Below, piece after piece: positions 1 to 11,689 of a stretch of DNA of 64,000 nucleotides. Position 1 is the first letter of the stretch. The number at the start of each line of letters is the position of its first letter. Source of the stretch: Taxillus chinensis (Eukaryota; Streptophyta; Magnoliopsida; Santalales; Loranthaceae); the NCBI GenBank assembly GCA_023512835.1, contig CM042091.1:19175506-19239505 (forward strand), written 5' to 3'. Below the pieces are notes generated by a model. That model was not told where the DNA came from. It did no database searches and saw only the letters and a program-made list of their open reading frames with translations. Made by a program: the position numbers and the translations under genes.

Positions 1-817
1 AAAGTAATGATTAGATACAAATGGTAGGAGTGGACAACAAATACTCATACTCGCTACCTCATTCGTTTTTCGTTCAATTCTCCCTATATGGGTGGTTTAT
101 CCCCCACAGGAGAGGATTGGGTACGGTTTTAAAATTTGATACCCACCTAAGTAGGGGCTTCGAGAGCAGTAATAGATAACAAGGTATTCCACTCCCCCCA
201 GCATAATTTTAATCATTTGCATTATAAGTTTATAATATTTTAGATATTATTATGTAATTATTTTATAATTATTGTTTATGAATTTTGATATTTTTAAATT
301 GTATTTATTAGTTGAAATAAAATCAATTTTGATAATTTTTTGGGTAAAAAAGATATACAAATTTTGATTTGATCCAAAATTGTTCATATTAACAAATCTA
401 ATAAAAAGAGATAGTATGGTGCGAGTGGATTGAGTCTCATTCACCAATCCCGCTAGAGAAATAAGATACTCTGCCTACATATATGGCAAGATATAGTTTT
501 AAAATTTGACCTCCCCTAAGTGTGAGCGGGAGTGATAATAGATTGATCCCGCACCTAGTAAGATGAAAATCCCCCCTAACAAATTGTAAACATTTTCTTT
601 TCTTTTTTTACCATCTAGATCTTCTTCTTGCCTCTTGGTCACCCTCCATACTCTAGCTCCCTTACAAATTCATTGATTTGATAATATTGATTGTTCATGA
701 AGTACGTATGGTCAATCGTATCTTCTAAATCGATTTTTTTTATTACTCATCATATTTTATTTTTTTTTGTTAAATAAACGTGAAGGTATAAAATTAAATT
801 TGTATGCCTATTAATAT
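1..817. other. AT-rich intergenic DNA, no gene
   Basis: No ORF with recognisable protein features. Two stretches, about 27-200 and 395-560, look like diverged copies of each other: both contain a GTTTTAAAATTTGA core followed by a CCTAAGT and GGGAGT-type tail, offset by roughly 370 bases. This suggests an old duplicated or terminal repeat of a degenerate element. Nothing else is recognised. Confidence 0.4.
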
Positions 818-1024
818 TTAGAGCATCGTTAACTCTATCAAGCCAAAATGGATAGATAAAGCTAATTTTAACTTCATACAGTACTATTTTAGCTAATGGT
901 ATTCAAATATCACATCACTTATATTTTAGCTAATCCTATATCTAAAATTTCAAATCCAAAAGACGTAAAGCGAGGGAGGGGCCACGGCTGGGGGGGAGAG
1001 CTGTGTGATGAGGGATCGCTACTT

Positions 1025-1044
1025 GGGGGGGGGGGGGGGGGGGG
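1025..1044. repeat. Homopolymer (G)20
   Basis: Twenty consecutive G residues inside the left half of the MITE. Such runs can form G-quadruplexes and are prone to length error in sequencing and assembly. Confidence 0.9.
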
Positions 1045-1065
1045 ACACCTGATAGAGAAAGGAAC

Positions 1066-2495
1066 TGTTGGTCCTTGGGAGCCTAGAGGGAGGTGAATAG
1101 GCTCTTATTGAAAACTCTTTTCTCACTCTTTGGCACTATACTTATTTGGTTAAGAGATAGAATCAATGCGGAAGATAACTAGATAGTGAAAATATTTTGC
1201 TTTATTATCAAAGAATAAGTACAACAAAATAGAAGCAGATTAAAGATTAAAAAGCCTTTAGATCTACTACAAGACTCTCTTACACTCTGTTTACAAAAGG
1301 ACTCACACACTAGCCTTTATGATCTCAATGAGCTCTAGTACACACTAATTTCAAACTCACGAACGATCAATACTATCAACAACTTTTTAATGTACAAGCT
1401 TTACATTATATATAACATATCCTTGAGAGACAGTCTTGGAACTTGTTGTTCCGGACTATGTGCACATTGACTGTTCCTCGGAATTCTCTCTGCCTTGAAT
1501 GTTGTGGATGTGGAGCGCAAGGTCTTGGGTTTGCAAAGCATAAGTGCATTTGTGAGTTCCCAAGTTCAGTCAAAATTGTGTCCACATATCCGGATGATCC
1601 ACGTGCAAGATGCTTTAGGTTCTCAATGAGTTTGTCTTACATCGGGAAGCAACGAGCTGGTGACTTTAAATGCGAAGACATAAGTTGAAGCAGCGTCTTC
1701 TTAATCCGGTGTAAGGTTCCTTACTCCGTGTTAATGAAGCTCAGATACTTACTCCGTGTCAGTGATTGCTTACTCCGTATCAATTTAGTATAGGAATCTT
1801 TATTCCGTGTTAGTGCTTCCTTACTCCGTAAGAATGAGAAAGTCAGAGTGCTTACTCCGCATCAGCGCTTTCTTACTCTGCAAGAGCTCCTTACTCCGCA
1901 AGAGTTGAAGGATCGGATGGCTTACTCCGTATCAACACATCCTTACTCCATATGAGTAATACGAACGGATTCCTTACTCTGCACTTAGTTTCCTTACTCC
2001 ATGTGAATAAAGACTCGGGTCCTTATTCCACACAAGTCATTCCTTACTCCGCATGTATGGAAGACTCAGATTTCTTACTCCGTGTCTTCGTTTCCTTAGT
2101 CCGCTTGAGTGGAAGACTTAACCTTTTACTCTGCGATAACTATGTCTTACTCCGTGTGACTTGTAGACTAGGATTCTTACTCCGCATCTATTTGACTTGG
2201 TCCATTTAAGGTGTTAGGCACAGTTTCCTCAGTCCATAACATTAAGTGTTTAGTCCGCATGAATGATTCTTATTCCGTATGAAGGAGAGACTTGGTTATA
2301 TAATAAGTGTTTGACGACACTCACTCTCATCCGGATCAGGATTATATATCTCGTCCTTTAGCTTTGTTCTCACGAGTGTAGGTCCGGATTAAGATCATAT
2401 CTTCTGCAATAACTTAAGATAAAAACAACCAAAGTCTCAAATCAAATTACATAGGGTTTTATTAGCATCATCCAAATTTTGGGCTTGATCCAACA
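1066..2495 (-). mobile_element. SIRE/Maximus-family solo LTR
   Basis: A 1430 bp LTR bounded by TGTTGG and CCAACA and flanked by a perfect 5-bp duplication GGAAC (1061-1065 and 2496-2500). Read on the minus strand it starts TGTTGGATCAAGCCC and ends with a CTAGGCTCCCAAGGACCAACA-like tail, matching the termini of the full-length element at 15956-28329, so it belongs to the same or a sister family. No internal domain or second LTR is present, so it is a product of LTR-LTR recombination. About twenty degenerate copies of the CTTACTCCG motif fill 1690-2290. Confidence 0.9.
1690..2290 (-). repeat. Degenerate LTR-internal repeats (CGGAGTAAG motif)
   Basis: Roughly twenty occurrences of CTTACTCCG(T/C)(A/G)T, the complement of GCGGAGTAAGG, spaced about 18-30 bp apart. 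The same motif repeats in the LTRs of the element at 15956-28329. Position in U3 suggests a cis-regulatory or expanded minisatellite role, which is inference. Confidence 0.8.
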
Positions 2496-2677
2496 GGAAC
2501 TAAGTATGGAATTCACTCATATTTGCTGAGCTAATATCATCTGTCAAAGCAAAAGGTAAAGCTATATTTAGCTTTCATTATTACTTTTACTAATGGTTTA
2601 CCTAAACCATTGGAGAGCAATTTAAGTTAAATTTTGCTTTTACCTTTTCTTTTGCTAATGAGTTGGAGATGTTCTAA

Positions 2678-3587
2678 TAAATCTTTAATATATAACTCGA
2701 TTTCTTTTTGTTTGAGTATAATAATATTTTTTTTAAAAATTATTATTTAGCACTTGGCTTTTCGTGCTAAGTTTCCTTTTATTTAGTCTAAGACTACAAA
2801 TATAAATGGTAATAAATTTTGTTTTAATTTTTTAATTCAAAATCCTACTCAAATTAGGACACTGGTATTAGAGCAGAATTGTCCACCTGATTCATTAATC
2901 GAATTGACGTAGTAGATGATGTGTTTGGGGCGTAGAACTATCAATTGTGTTCATGGTAGATAACATGTTTAAATCGTTTCGTTGAACTTCAGTTCTATAC
3001 ACTTTTTCACATCCAATTAAAGATTTTATGCAAATTACTACATTTTTCTCATCATCGATTTCTCAACACACAATTGTTTTAGTACGTCTAACACTAAAAC
3101 AGACACTATAAATGTTATCATGCTGTCATGTGGTTTTTCACTATAAACATTATACACACTTTTCGTGATGTCATACGATTTCATAAAGATACTATAAATG
3201 CATAGAATAGTACTTCAATTCCAAAAATGCATCTATTTTCTAAATCGAAGTTCATAGAATCGATTTAAACGCTACCATATTTCTGTCATCCGCCTGCATA
3301 TTGTTATAACGCAGCATGTCGTGATTTCTCAGCCATGAGAGAGGCCTTATTTGGAATGATATGTAAGATCGACATGTAAATCTAGCTCTAATTCCGATAG
3401 AATCATCCGATTAAAAATATTAATTCTTCAAATTAACCTTTTCCCAAATAAAAAGATAAGAAAGTCAATTTGCAAGCCTTTTTGTGCAAGTTTGTATGCA
3501 GACTACTTAAGTCAGTTATATTTTATTGGTTCAGTGAATTTTGATCGGGCTATATTAATAATTTGATCAGAGTAAATAAGATATTGT
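2678..3587. other. Intergenic DNA with a Copia PBS-like motif
   Basis: AT-rich with no supported gene. At 2863-2874 the sequence TGGTATTAGAGC resembles the initiator-tRNA-Met primer binding site of Copia elements, which suggests an old LTR junction, but no matching LTR pair was found. Confidence 0.35.
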
Positions 3588-3881
3588 TACATTGCATGAT
3601 ATTTCAAGTCTAAAGGAATTATGATATTAATTTTTAAGTATGTTTTTTCAAGTTGATTGATTGAGGACTACATATTTGTGTAATTTGAATAAGTGCTATG
3701 AATGAAGGTTTAAATTGAAAAGGTGTGAAAGTTGAATAATTTTAGTGCACACACTCACATCCATGCTAGAACTTGATTCGTTATACTTGAGTTGTTCTCT
3801 TTGCATATTTAAATTTGCAATAATTAGATGATCTTTATTTTGGTGCGTAACCTTTATTTTTGTTCGAGGACAAACAAAGTT

Positions 3882-3897
3882 CAAGTGTGGGGAAATT
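3882..3897 (+). other. Polypurine tract in the inverted (left) arm
   Basis: AAGTGTGGGGAAATT directly precedes the LTR start TGATAACTG at 3898. It is the mirror copy of the tract at 5265-5284. Confidence 0.65.
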
Positions 3898-4489
3898 TGA
3901 TAACTGTGTAATTTATCATTAAATTTGCATGTAATTTATGGACTTTAATTTAATATTGTATTGAATTAATACATTTTTATAATAGTTTTTTCCAATTTCA
4001 GTTATCCACTTTTATAGATTTAATATTAATTTTGGTGATTTTTAATGTTAAATTGATTATTCTAATTTTAATATTAATTCTTTGGGATTAATTTTTAATT
4101 CTATATATTTTGATTAATTAATTTATGTTTTTATATTTTATTTTAATGTATTATTGAATGGTTTTTGTGTTTCACTTATTATTATTATTATTATTATTAT
4201 TATTCTTTTGCATGCATGATACATGAGAATAGAGGAAGAAATCAGAAAGCTTTAATGGTGTGGGCCTTACAATTAAGAAAGCATGAAGGGAAGGAAGTAA
4301 ATTACGTAGGGAGGAATTAATTGGAAAGAGGAATTGAAAAGAGATGGTGTATGGGTCAGGCGTGAATGAAAAGAAAAGGAGAGAAAGGCAACTAATGTTA
4401 TATATAAAAAAACATGTGATGTGAAGAGAGGAGAAGAGGTTACGCATAACATTGTTTGGCAAAAATCACACAACGCCCAGCGCCTCCAA

Positions 4490-5264
4490 GATTCAAAATA
4501 ACAATCGAAATTTGAAGTTAAATCAAATACAAATTAATCCATAGAAAATAAAATACAGAAACAGTCCTGCAGTGTTGCGCCGAAGGCCCTGCCTGATGTG
4601 AGAATTGTTGCGTTGGGTGTTGGAGGCTGTGGCGGTGTTACATGATGTCGTGAAGGCTTGCGTTGGAGATTGGAGGCGCTGGGCGTTGTGTGATTTTTGC
4701 CGAACAATGCTATGCGTAACCTCCTCTCCTCTCTTCACGTCACATGGTTTTTTTATATATAATATTAGTTGCCTTTCTCTCCTTTTCTTTTCATTCACGC
4801 CTAGCCCATACACCATCTCTTTTCAATTCCTCTTTCCAATTAATTCCTCCCCACGTAATTTACTTCCTTCCCTTCATGCTTTCTTAATTGCAAGGCCCAC
4901 ACCATTAAAGTTTTTCGATTTCTTCCTCCATTCTCACGTATCATGCATGCAAAAGAATAATAATAATAATAAAAGTGAAACACAAAAATCATTCAATAAT
5001 ACATTAAAATAAGATATAAAAACATAAATTAATTAATCAAAATATATAGAATTAAAAATTAAGCCCAAAGAATTAATATTAAAATTAGAATAATCAATTT
5101 AACATTAAAAATCACCAAAATTAATATTAAATCTATAAAAGTGAATAAAACAATAAATAATTGAAATTGGGGAAAACTATTATAAAAATACATTAATTCA
5201 ATAAAATATTAAATTAAAGCCTATAAATTATTTGCAAATTTAATGACAAATTACGCAGTTATCA
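4490..5264 (-). repeat. Truncated 3' LTR of the Tat/Athila-like element
   Basis: Starts (minus strand) TGATAACTGCG at 5264 and is collinear with 13783-13222 followed by 8912-8682 of the other LTR. It ends near 4490 at the spacer of the inverted repeat, so roughly the last 570 bp are missing. Confidence 0.75.
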
Positions 5265-5284
5265 AATTCCCTCACACTTGAACT
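5265..5284 (-). other. Polypurine tract (PPT)
   Basis: On the minus strand a purine-rich AAGTGTGAGGGAATT stretch lies immediately upstream of the LTR start, the expected position for plus-strand priming. Confidence 0.7.
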
Positions 5285-5699
5285 TTGTTCGTCCTCGAAC
5301 AAAAATAAAGGTTAAGCACCAAAATAAAGATCATCTAATTATGCAAATTTAAATATGCAAAGAGAACAACTCAAGTATAACGAATCAAGTTCTAGCATGG
5401 ATGTGAGTGTGTGCACTAAAATTATTCAATTTTCACACCTTCTCAATTTAAACCTTCATTCATAGCACTTATTCAAATTATACAAATATGTAGTCCTTAA
5501 TCAATCAACTTGAAAAAACAAACTTAAAAATTAATATCATAATTCATTTACACTTGAAATATCATGTAATGTACCATACCAACACTTAAACGTAAAACAA
5601 ATCGGTGATATGCATGAAGAACTAAACAAGATATATAAAATAAATGAATTGCTATCTCTTTTTTTTTCATAATCAGCAGATTTTTTTCTTATCATTCTC

Positions 5700-5722
5700 T
5701 TTATATATATATATATATATAA
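5700..5722. repeat. (AT)n microsatellite
   Basis: About ten AT dinucleotides in the internal region of the Tat/Athila-like element. Confidence 0.85.
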
Positions 5723-6534
5723 TGGACAATGGTGTGGATGTACTGCAATGCTTTACAAAGGGTGCATTTTATGCTCCTTTCTCCTTTGATGAGTTATGCA
5801 TCCCCATAATCCATAATCTTTTCTTTTTTTCTTTGTTTTATTTTAAACACACAAGCTTAGTTCAAAATAGTCCCAATTTGCAAGAAAAACTTCAAGTGGA
5901 GGCATGAGTAGCATGTAATGATATCTAAAGTATGTCAAAATTTATAACATTAACGATCAAGCATAACTTAAAAAAAGCTAATATCATGATTTCTACAATT
6001 TGTACTTCTCAAAGAATGTATAAATTCAAGCTAAATCAATCAAGTATAAAAGTTAAAAATTCTAGTTGTGAACAATGTGGGTATCCATACTAGACAACTT
6101 AATTCTAACTACTCAAGATTCTCAATTATTATTCAAATAATGCATAATCAAATAAACTTAAATTGGAACTAACATAAGCGTAAACTCTTCAAGTGCAAAT
6201 TGTTTTTTTTTTCACTTTATATTCCCTTCCCCACACTTAAAACATGCAGTGTCCGCAATGCATTCAAAAGTAAGCATACAAGAGGAGAAAAATATAAATG
6301 GATGAAGAAAAAGAACCAATTTCAACTCGTAGTGATGTACATGGCTCCTCATTCATTTAGGCTCCGTCAAGAGAGAAGAAAAAGTGAGGTGACGGTTGGC
6401 ACTACCCTGCACACTCAAAAACAAAAAAAAAAACAAGAAAAGAAAAACACACCAAAAATAAAAACAAATAATGAAAATAAAAAAAATACTAAATCGGGTT
6501 GCCTCCCAAAAGCGCTACTATTTAAAGTCTATAG

Positions 6535-7647
6535 CTAGACTTTCTTCAAACGAGGCTCAACCATCGAATTATAGGCTTTTATCCTTGTAGTATACACTTT
6601 AGCACATTCATATGCCACATCAGGATGAGGAATTGGTGGTGGTAGCCATTTGAAATCGTCAAAGTGCACACTTGAGGACATCTTCACAAACATAGTGTCC
6701 TTCACCGCAAATAAATAATGGTGACAAGGCAGTACAAACTTCACAGGCTCACTAAACAAGGCATCCACAATAGTATGTTCCACATCAATGATAACAACGT
6801 CAAGCAACTCCCCCACAGTTGAATTGTTGCCAATAAGCCAATTCAAGTCTTTATATAGTTCTTGTGGACAAGGAAATAGTGTGCCCTCATCTGCATGTGG
6901 CATAGAGGCAACAATAGTAATAGGAGGTGGACAACTGTCCTCCAAGAATTCATAGGAGGGAGACTCAGTGATGTGCTCGAACTCTGGAGTGATTGGTTGC
7001 AGCATCTCCTCTTCAAAAAATTCAAAATATGCCTTTTCTTCTTCAGCTAATACAAATGCGGCAGTGGGCACTAGAATGTGGCCACTTTCCCCTAAAGTAT
7101 GGGAAAGATACTCAAGTTATGGCTCCATCTTGTCTTCTTCATGCTCCATTGGGGTAGCTTGGGTAAACACACCCTCCTCTTTATTTTGAATTTTGAGTTC
7201 ATGGAAGGTGGCTTTCATTTGGTGTAACCAAGATTGTATCTCATGTATCTCCTCATTTGGCCTCTCCAATTGGCATTGAATGGCAGCTAATTGTTGTTGC
7301 TCTTGCAGTTGATGGATAAGGTCATTAGTAGAAGGAGTTGTTTGTTGTTGTTGATATGGCCACTCTTCATGCCAATGTGGAGGCTCTTGTGGATAGTTGA
7401 AATTTGAATGGTCCTTCCACTCTTGGTAATAAGTTGGTGCAATGGGAGCTTGCTACTGATATGGCTGGTATGGAGAAACTCCCATTGGTTTCGGTTGAGT
7501 TGCTTCCAAAGCTAAGAGCATCTATTGTAGCATTGTAGATACCTCATCGAGTTTGTGAAGAAAGGACAGTTGGGATTGGGGTGCCTTAATCTGTTGTTCC
7601 CACCATGGAATAGGTATGCTTTGTTCACCAAATTCTTGAAAGTTCAT
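6535..7647 (-). pseudogene. Decayed ORF of the non-autonomous Gypsy element
   Basis: From ATG at 7647 to a stop at 6535 one frame of about 370 codons stays open except for three in-frame stops (two TAG near its start, one TAA near 7098). The first part is Gln/Trp/Tyr/Pro-rich with a QLQEQQQL-type polar stretch that could form a coiled coil. The C-terminal half (from about 7071) is acidic, then hydrophobic. It resembles the tail of a plant Gypsy gag only in composition; no zinc knuckle or pol motif is visible. It lies between the PBS and PPT, so it is the element's own relic ORF. Function unknown. Confidence 0.5.
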
Positions 7648-8093
7648 CTTCTCTCCTTTAGAAACCTACAAAAAGAAAAACTAAAAAGGATTTTTTTTGA
7701 AAAAGGAACTTAAAAAAAATGAAAACTCTAAAAAAAATTACCAAAAAAATGTTAGAAAAAAAAACTTACAAAACATGAAACTGTTAGAAACAAATAATAA
7801 TAAAAGGAAAGAAAATAAAACAAAATTTTGTTAAAAAAAAGTAGCCTACAAAATAGGAAACTGTTAGAAAGGAAAATAAAAATAAAAATAATAAACTTGC
7901 AAAACAAAATAGGAAACTAGTAAAAATAGATTAGGAAATTGACAAAAATAAAATACGAAACCTGCACAAAAAATAGAAATGGTTAGAAAGAAAAATTAAC
8001 TAAAAATAAAAATACAAACAGGAAACTATTAAAAGAAGAAACTACAAAAAATAGAAACAAAAATAAAGAACAAGTTAAATCAAAATCTTAGCG

Positions 8094-8111
8094 TCCCCGG
8101 CAACGGCGCCA
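8094..8111 (-). other. Primer binding site (PBS), Tat/Athila type
   Basis: Minus-strand TGGCGCCGTTGCCGGGGA, the PBS commonly seen in Tat/Athila Gypsy elements and usually assigned to tRNA-Asp. It lies two or three bases inside the LTR end at 8115. Confidence 0.8.
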
Positions 8112-8114
8112 ATT

Positions 8115-8912
8115 TGAAATAGACGATATAGCATAGGGCTAACATAGGTCGTTCACTAACCAGAGGACTTATAAAATTTAATTCAAGTTATTCTTCAAGA
8201 AAAATAAAGAAAAGCTAAGTTAGAAAATTAGGGGGGTTTTGTGGAAATTAAAATAAAATTAAATATGTAAATAAAACTAATTAACTAAAAACACAATTGA
8301 TTTAACCTTTCACTTCAATTATTATTTATCATTATCTTCTAAAAATACAATAACATATTTAAGGCATCATAATTCAATTAAACCAAGTCTCCATGATTAT
8401 AATTAAATTATGAATTCGTACTAGAAATCAGACTTGAACTCGTACCAATCCTAGGAACGATTATGTTTTACATTTGAAAGACCAAATCGTTCATTACAAA
8501 TAATAATCTTCACATCTCAAAATTAATTAACCGCAACCGCGAATTAATCACAATTAAAAATTATGCTTTAAACAATACACAATTAACTACAACCGCAAAT
8601 TAATTGTAAAGAATTTAAAATAGATAGAGGAATGAATTGCAAACCATAGCACCTAAATAAATTATCAAATTGAAGAACCAAGATTCAAAATAACAATCGA
8701 AGTTTCAAGTTATATCAAATACAAATTAATTCATAGAAAATAAAATACATAAATAGTCCTACAATGTTGCGCCGAAGGCCCTGCCTAATGTGAGAATTGT
8801 TGCTTTGGGCGTTGGAGGCTGTGGCAGCACTGCGTGATGTCGTGAAGGCTCGCGTTGGAGATTGAAGGCGCTAGGCACTGTGTGATTTTTGCCGAACAGT
8901 GCTATGCGTAAC
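8115..8912 (-). repeat. 5' LTR, inner part
   Basis: Inner ~800 bp of the 5' LTR. It ends at GTAAC (8908-8912), where the solo LTR 8913-13216 is inserted; the LTR resumes at 13222. The junction is confirmed because the undisturbed order is preserved at 4680-4740 in the 3' LTR copy. Confidence 0.8.
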
Positions 8913-8986
8913 TTTAAAACTCGTATTTAGGTAGTATTGAGAGATAGCCATTCTATGGGAATGCAACTATCTGGACGGTAATATAG

Positions 8987-9097
8987 TCGCTGATGTGAGC
9001 ATTTTGATAGTACTTGAGCCCAATTCTGAGTCGGGGCCCCGAGTGGCCCGATTGTTGACTTTTTGGGGTTTATTAGTTGACTTTGCATTTGAGCGGT
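8987..9097. repeat. Left copy of a ~110-bp duplication flanking the nested LTR
   Basis: Nearly identical to 10817-10928. The sister LTR at 59691 has this segment once (59760-59877), so the second copy arose with or after the nested insertion. Confidence 0.8.
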
Positions 9098-10729
9098 TGA
9101 TAACTGCGTAATTTGTCATTAAATTTGCATATAATTTATGGGCTTTAATTGAATATTTTATTAAATTAATGTATTTTTATAATAGTTTTTCCCAATTTTA
9201 ATTATTTACTATTTTATTCATTTTTTATAGATTCAATATTAATTTTGGTGATTTTTAATGCTAAATTAATTATTCCAATTTTGATGTTAAATATTAGGGT
9301 TTATTTGCAATTTTACTAAGTGATATTTGGGCTAATTTTGATATTAATCCTTTGATTGATTTTCATTAAATTTCCTTTTGTGCAGGGATGAAAAAAATAG
9401 AAACCATGCGTGAGAAGATATTTAAGTGGAGAGAGAGAGAATCAATTAAAGTTATGGGCTCACTTTCAATTGGTTATTAGTGAGGTGGCGTGAATGTAGA
9501 AAGAGAGAGTTTCTAATTTTTGTTATTCGTGAGGTAACCTTGGCTTGGAGAAAAAGTCAATGTTTTTGGTATTTAAACTCATGCATGCAACGTGTGGGTG
9601 TGGGTCTTCGTCCATCGTTCCTTACGCCCAGCACCCTCCAATCACCATCTCTCCCTCGCGCCTCCTCCAGCAGCAACCGTCCCATCCACCACGCACAGGC
9701 AGCGTCCCACCTCCATCTCACCACATCACGCGCGCGCCTCACACAGCGTCATCTCCATTCATCTCCCGCGTGAGCGCAGCACCCATCAGCCCGACCCGTC
9801 TGCCTCCAGCTCATCACCTTTCCATCACACGCTGCACCAGCCCATCTTCATCTCCACGGCAGCAACACCCAAGCTTCCACGCTGCTGCCTCCAGCGCAGC
9901 CCTCATCTAACCTTCACACATCACGTCCAGCCTTTGCGCAGCAATTTTGCGGAGCAGATATAGCAGAAATTAGAGAGAGATAGCGCAGCAAGCATTGAAG
10001 CTTCAAATCGAGTTCAAGACCGAGCATTTAATTGTTTGCAGCCTATTTTTCTTAATTCTATTCTAATTCTGTTGTTCTAATTTTTCCAAACAGATTTGTG
10101 ATTTTTCGACCCATGGAGGGGTAAGTATTTTGTAATCGATTTAGCGTAGCACTTTGAATGCTTGTTTTGAATTCATGTTTTAATATTTAATTCGGTATTT
10201 TATATGCTATGATTTAATTCTCTATCTCTTTGATTTGTTAATTTAATATCTTGATTGAGTGTTGATTTATCAATTCATTGTGCGTTAATATTTTAATTGA
10301 GTGGAAAGATTTGTTTCGTAGGGAACGGGCAGTCTTTTGAGAATTAATTCATAATTATTCTGGTTAGAATAAATTCATAATTTAATTGTATTCATGGTGT
10401 CTTGGTACATTTAAATTATGGGGCCATAATTTATTTAATTTATCTTTTGGGATAGTGATAAACAACATTCAGGTATGAAGTTAAACCGGTTACATCTTTG
10501 ATTAATTGATTTTCTTAGTTAAAATTCTTTGCTTTAATTAGTTTTCATTCTATCAAAAATCCCCCCAATTTGATATTTATTCTTTTTCATTAGTTTTTAT
10601 TATACAGGTAATTAAATAGATTGAATTGAATTTTATAAGTCCTCCGATAAAGAACGATCTAGGTTAAGCCACTAGCTATACTTAGTTTAAATTTTATTTG
10701 GAGTGCGTGTGCGACAAACGCTCTTTTCT
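9098..10729 (+). mobile_element. Tat/Athila-like LTR (family B2) nested in the family C LTR
   Basis: Starts TGATAACTGCG and matches the reverse complement of 37261-38745 over its length, including a GC-rich middle (9600-9950) and the tail GGAGTGCGTGTGCGACAAA. The first ~300 bp also match the LTR at 13783 and 5264, so it is a longer subfamily. The last ~30 bases align weakly with the PBS region of the element ending at 8115, so the true LTR end is probably near 10697. No internal region or clean 5-bp duplication was found. Confidence 0.65.
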
Positions 10730-10816
10730 AATGAAAAGAATAGGGCATGACAGTACTTGAGCCGATGTGAGCACTTCACATGGAATATGTAGTTAAACTA
10801 ATTTTACTCTTTTGTA

Positions 10817-10928
10817 GTCGTCGATATGAGCATTTTGATAGTACTTGAGCCCGATTCCGAGTCGGGGCCCCGAGTGGCCCGATTGTTGACTTTTTGGGGT
10901 TTATTAGTTGACTTTGCATTTGAGCGGT
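10817..10928. repeat. Right copy of the ~110-bp duplication
   Basis: Repeats 8987-9097 with a few substitutions. Between the nested LTR and this copy, 10730-10816 is unassigned filler containing a CAGTACTTGAGCC echo of the repeat. Confidence 0.8.
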
Positions 10929-11021
10929 CATTTGAGTGTGATAATATCTGAATAGTATTGTACTCATCATTTTGAGTGTTTTGACTATAATTTGACTCAA
11001 TTTGGAGTTCGGGACCTTGGA

Positions 11022-11111
11022 GGTCAATTATTATGTTGGAAGGTCAATAGTTGACTAGGTCAATTATTGACTGGGTCAATTAGTGGTCAATGATTGATAG
11101 AAATATAAATA
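11022..11111 (+). promoter_or_regulatory. LTR promoter: W-box cluster and TATA box
   Basis: Five GGTCAA and two TTGACT hexamers (W-box cores on both strands) lie between 11022 and 11090, just upstream of the TATA-like ATATAAATA at 11103-11111. A GA-rich leader follows (11161-11176). The sister LTR keeps the arrangement (59970-60050). W boxes are WRKY-factor sites; actual responsiveness is inference. Confidence 0.55.
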
Positions 11112-11689
11112 GAAGGAAAATAAAGAGTTTTCACTTTATGCTATCATGTATGTGCGTTTGAGAGAGAGAGAGAAAGAGCTTGGAAGCTTGAAGCCTTGGC
11201 GATTTGGGTTCATGGAGCTCAAAGAATCACTCCAGTTAGGTGTCCTTGACTTCTTATCTTGATTCTATCTTTGGTATGCACGAATTTGTCATGATTTATA
11301 GAATTAAGCATGAACCCTAGGTTTTGGGGGAATCCAATTTTGGGTTAAATCTAATGGTTTAGCATAAGATCTGTGGTTAAGAACTGTTTTATATCAGTTT
11401 TGATATGTGTTTCTGTGATCTGGGGTTGTTTAACTGCATATTCCATGAGGGTTGAGAAGTCAACCATGGAAATCTGAATTTAGATTTAGATTTTTGGAAA
11501 TCTGCAATTATGTGCGTATTTCTGTTGTTACTGTGCGATTTAGAGGCGTTCAGGACGTGTTTTAAGGTAGATATTGTAGTTTGTTGCGTAAAATGGGTGT
11601 TTGGGAGCATCTGGGGGTCGCTAGGTTGATTCCAGACAAAGAACAAGCAAAAACGACAATGAATAGTATCCTGGGCGAACTGTTGGGTT

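Larger units (their letters stand above)
821..2674. mobile_element. Tourist/PIF-like MITE, split by a solo LTR
   Basis: The left end begins GAGCATCGTTAACTC. The right end, read on the other strand, begins GAACATCTCCAACTC, an imperfect terminal inverted repeat of the GAGCATCTCCAAC type common in plant Tourist-like MITEs. The flanking trinucleotides are TTA (818-820) and TAA (2675-2677), compatible with the TWA target duplication of PIF/Harbinger elements. Without the inserted solo LTR the MITE is about 420 bp. It has no coding capacity and would depend on a transposase in trans. A 20-base G run (1025-1044) lies inside it. Confidence 0.65.
3588..5573. repeat. Large inverted repeat, ~0.9 kb arms
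   Basis: Left arm 3588-4489 and right arm 4670-5573 are reverse complements of each other with scattered mismatches, separated by a 180-bp spacer. Each arm holds the 3' end of the Gypsy internal region, its polypurine tract and the first ~590 bp of the LTR. Only the right arm is connected to the rest of the element, so the left arm is an inverted duplication. A transcript across it would fold into a long hairpin. Confidence 0.85.

Noticed and set aside
9480..9963. Overlapping Ser/Pro/His-rich ORFs in all frames
   Set aside because: The GC-rich segment belongs to the family B2 LTR, is shared with the reversed copy near 38000-38220, and keeps no frame.
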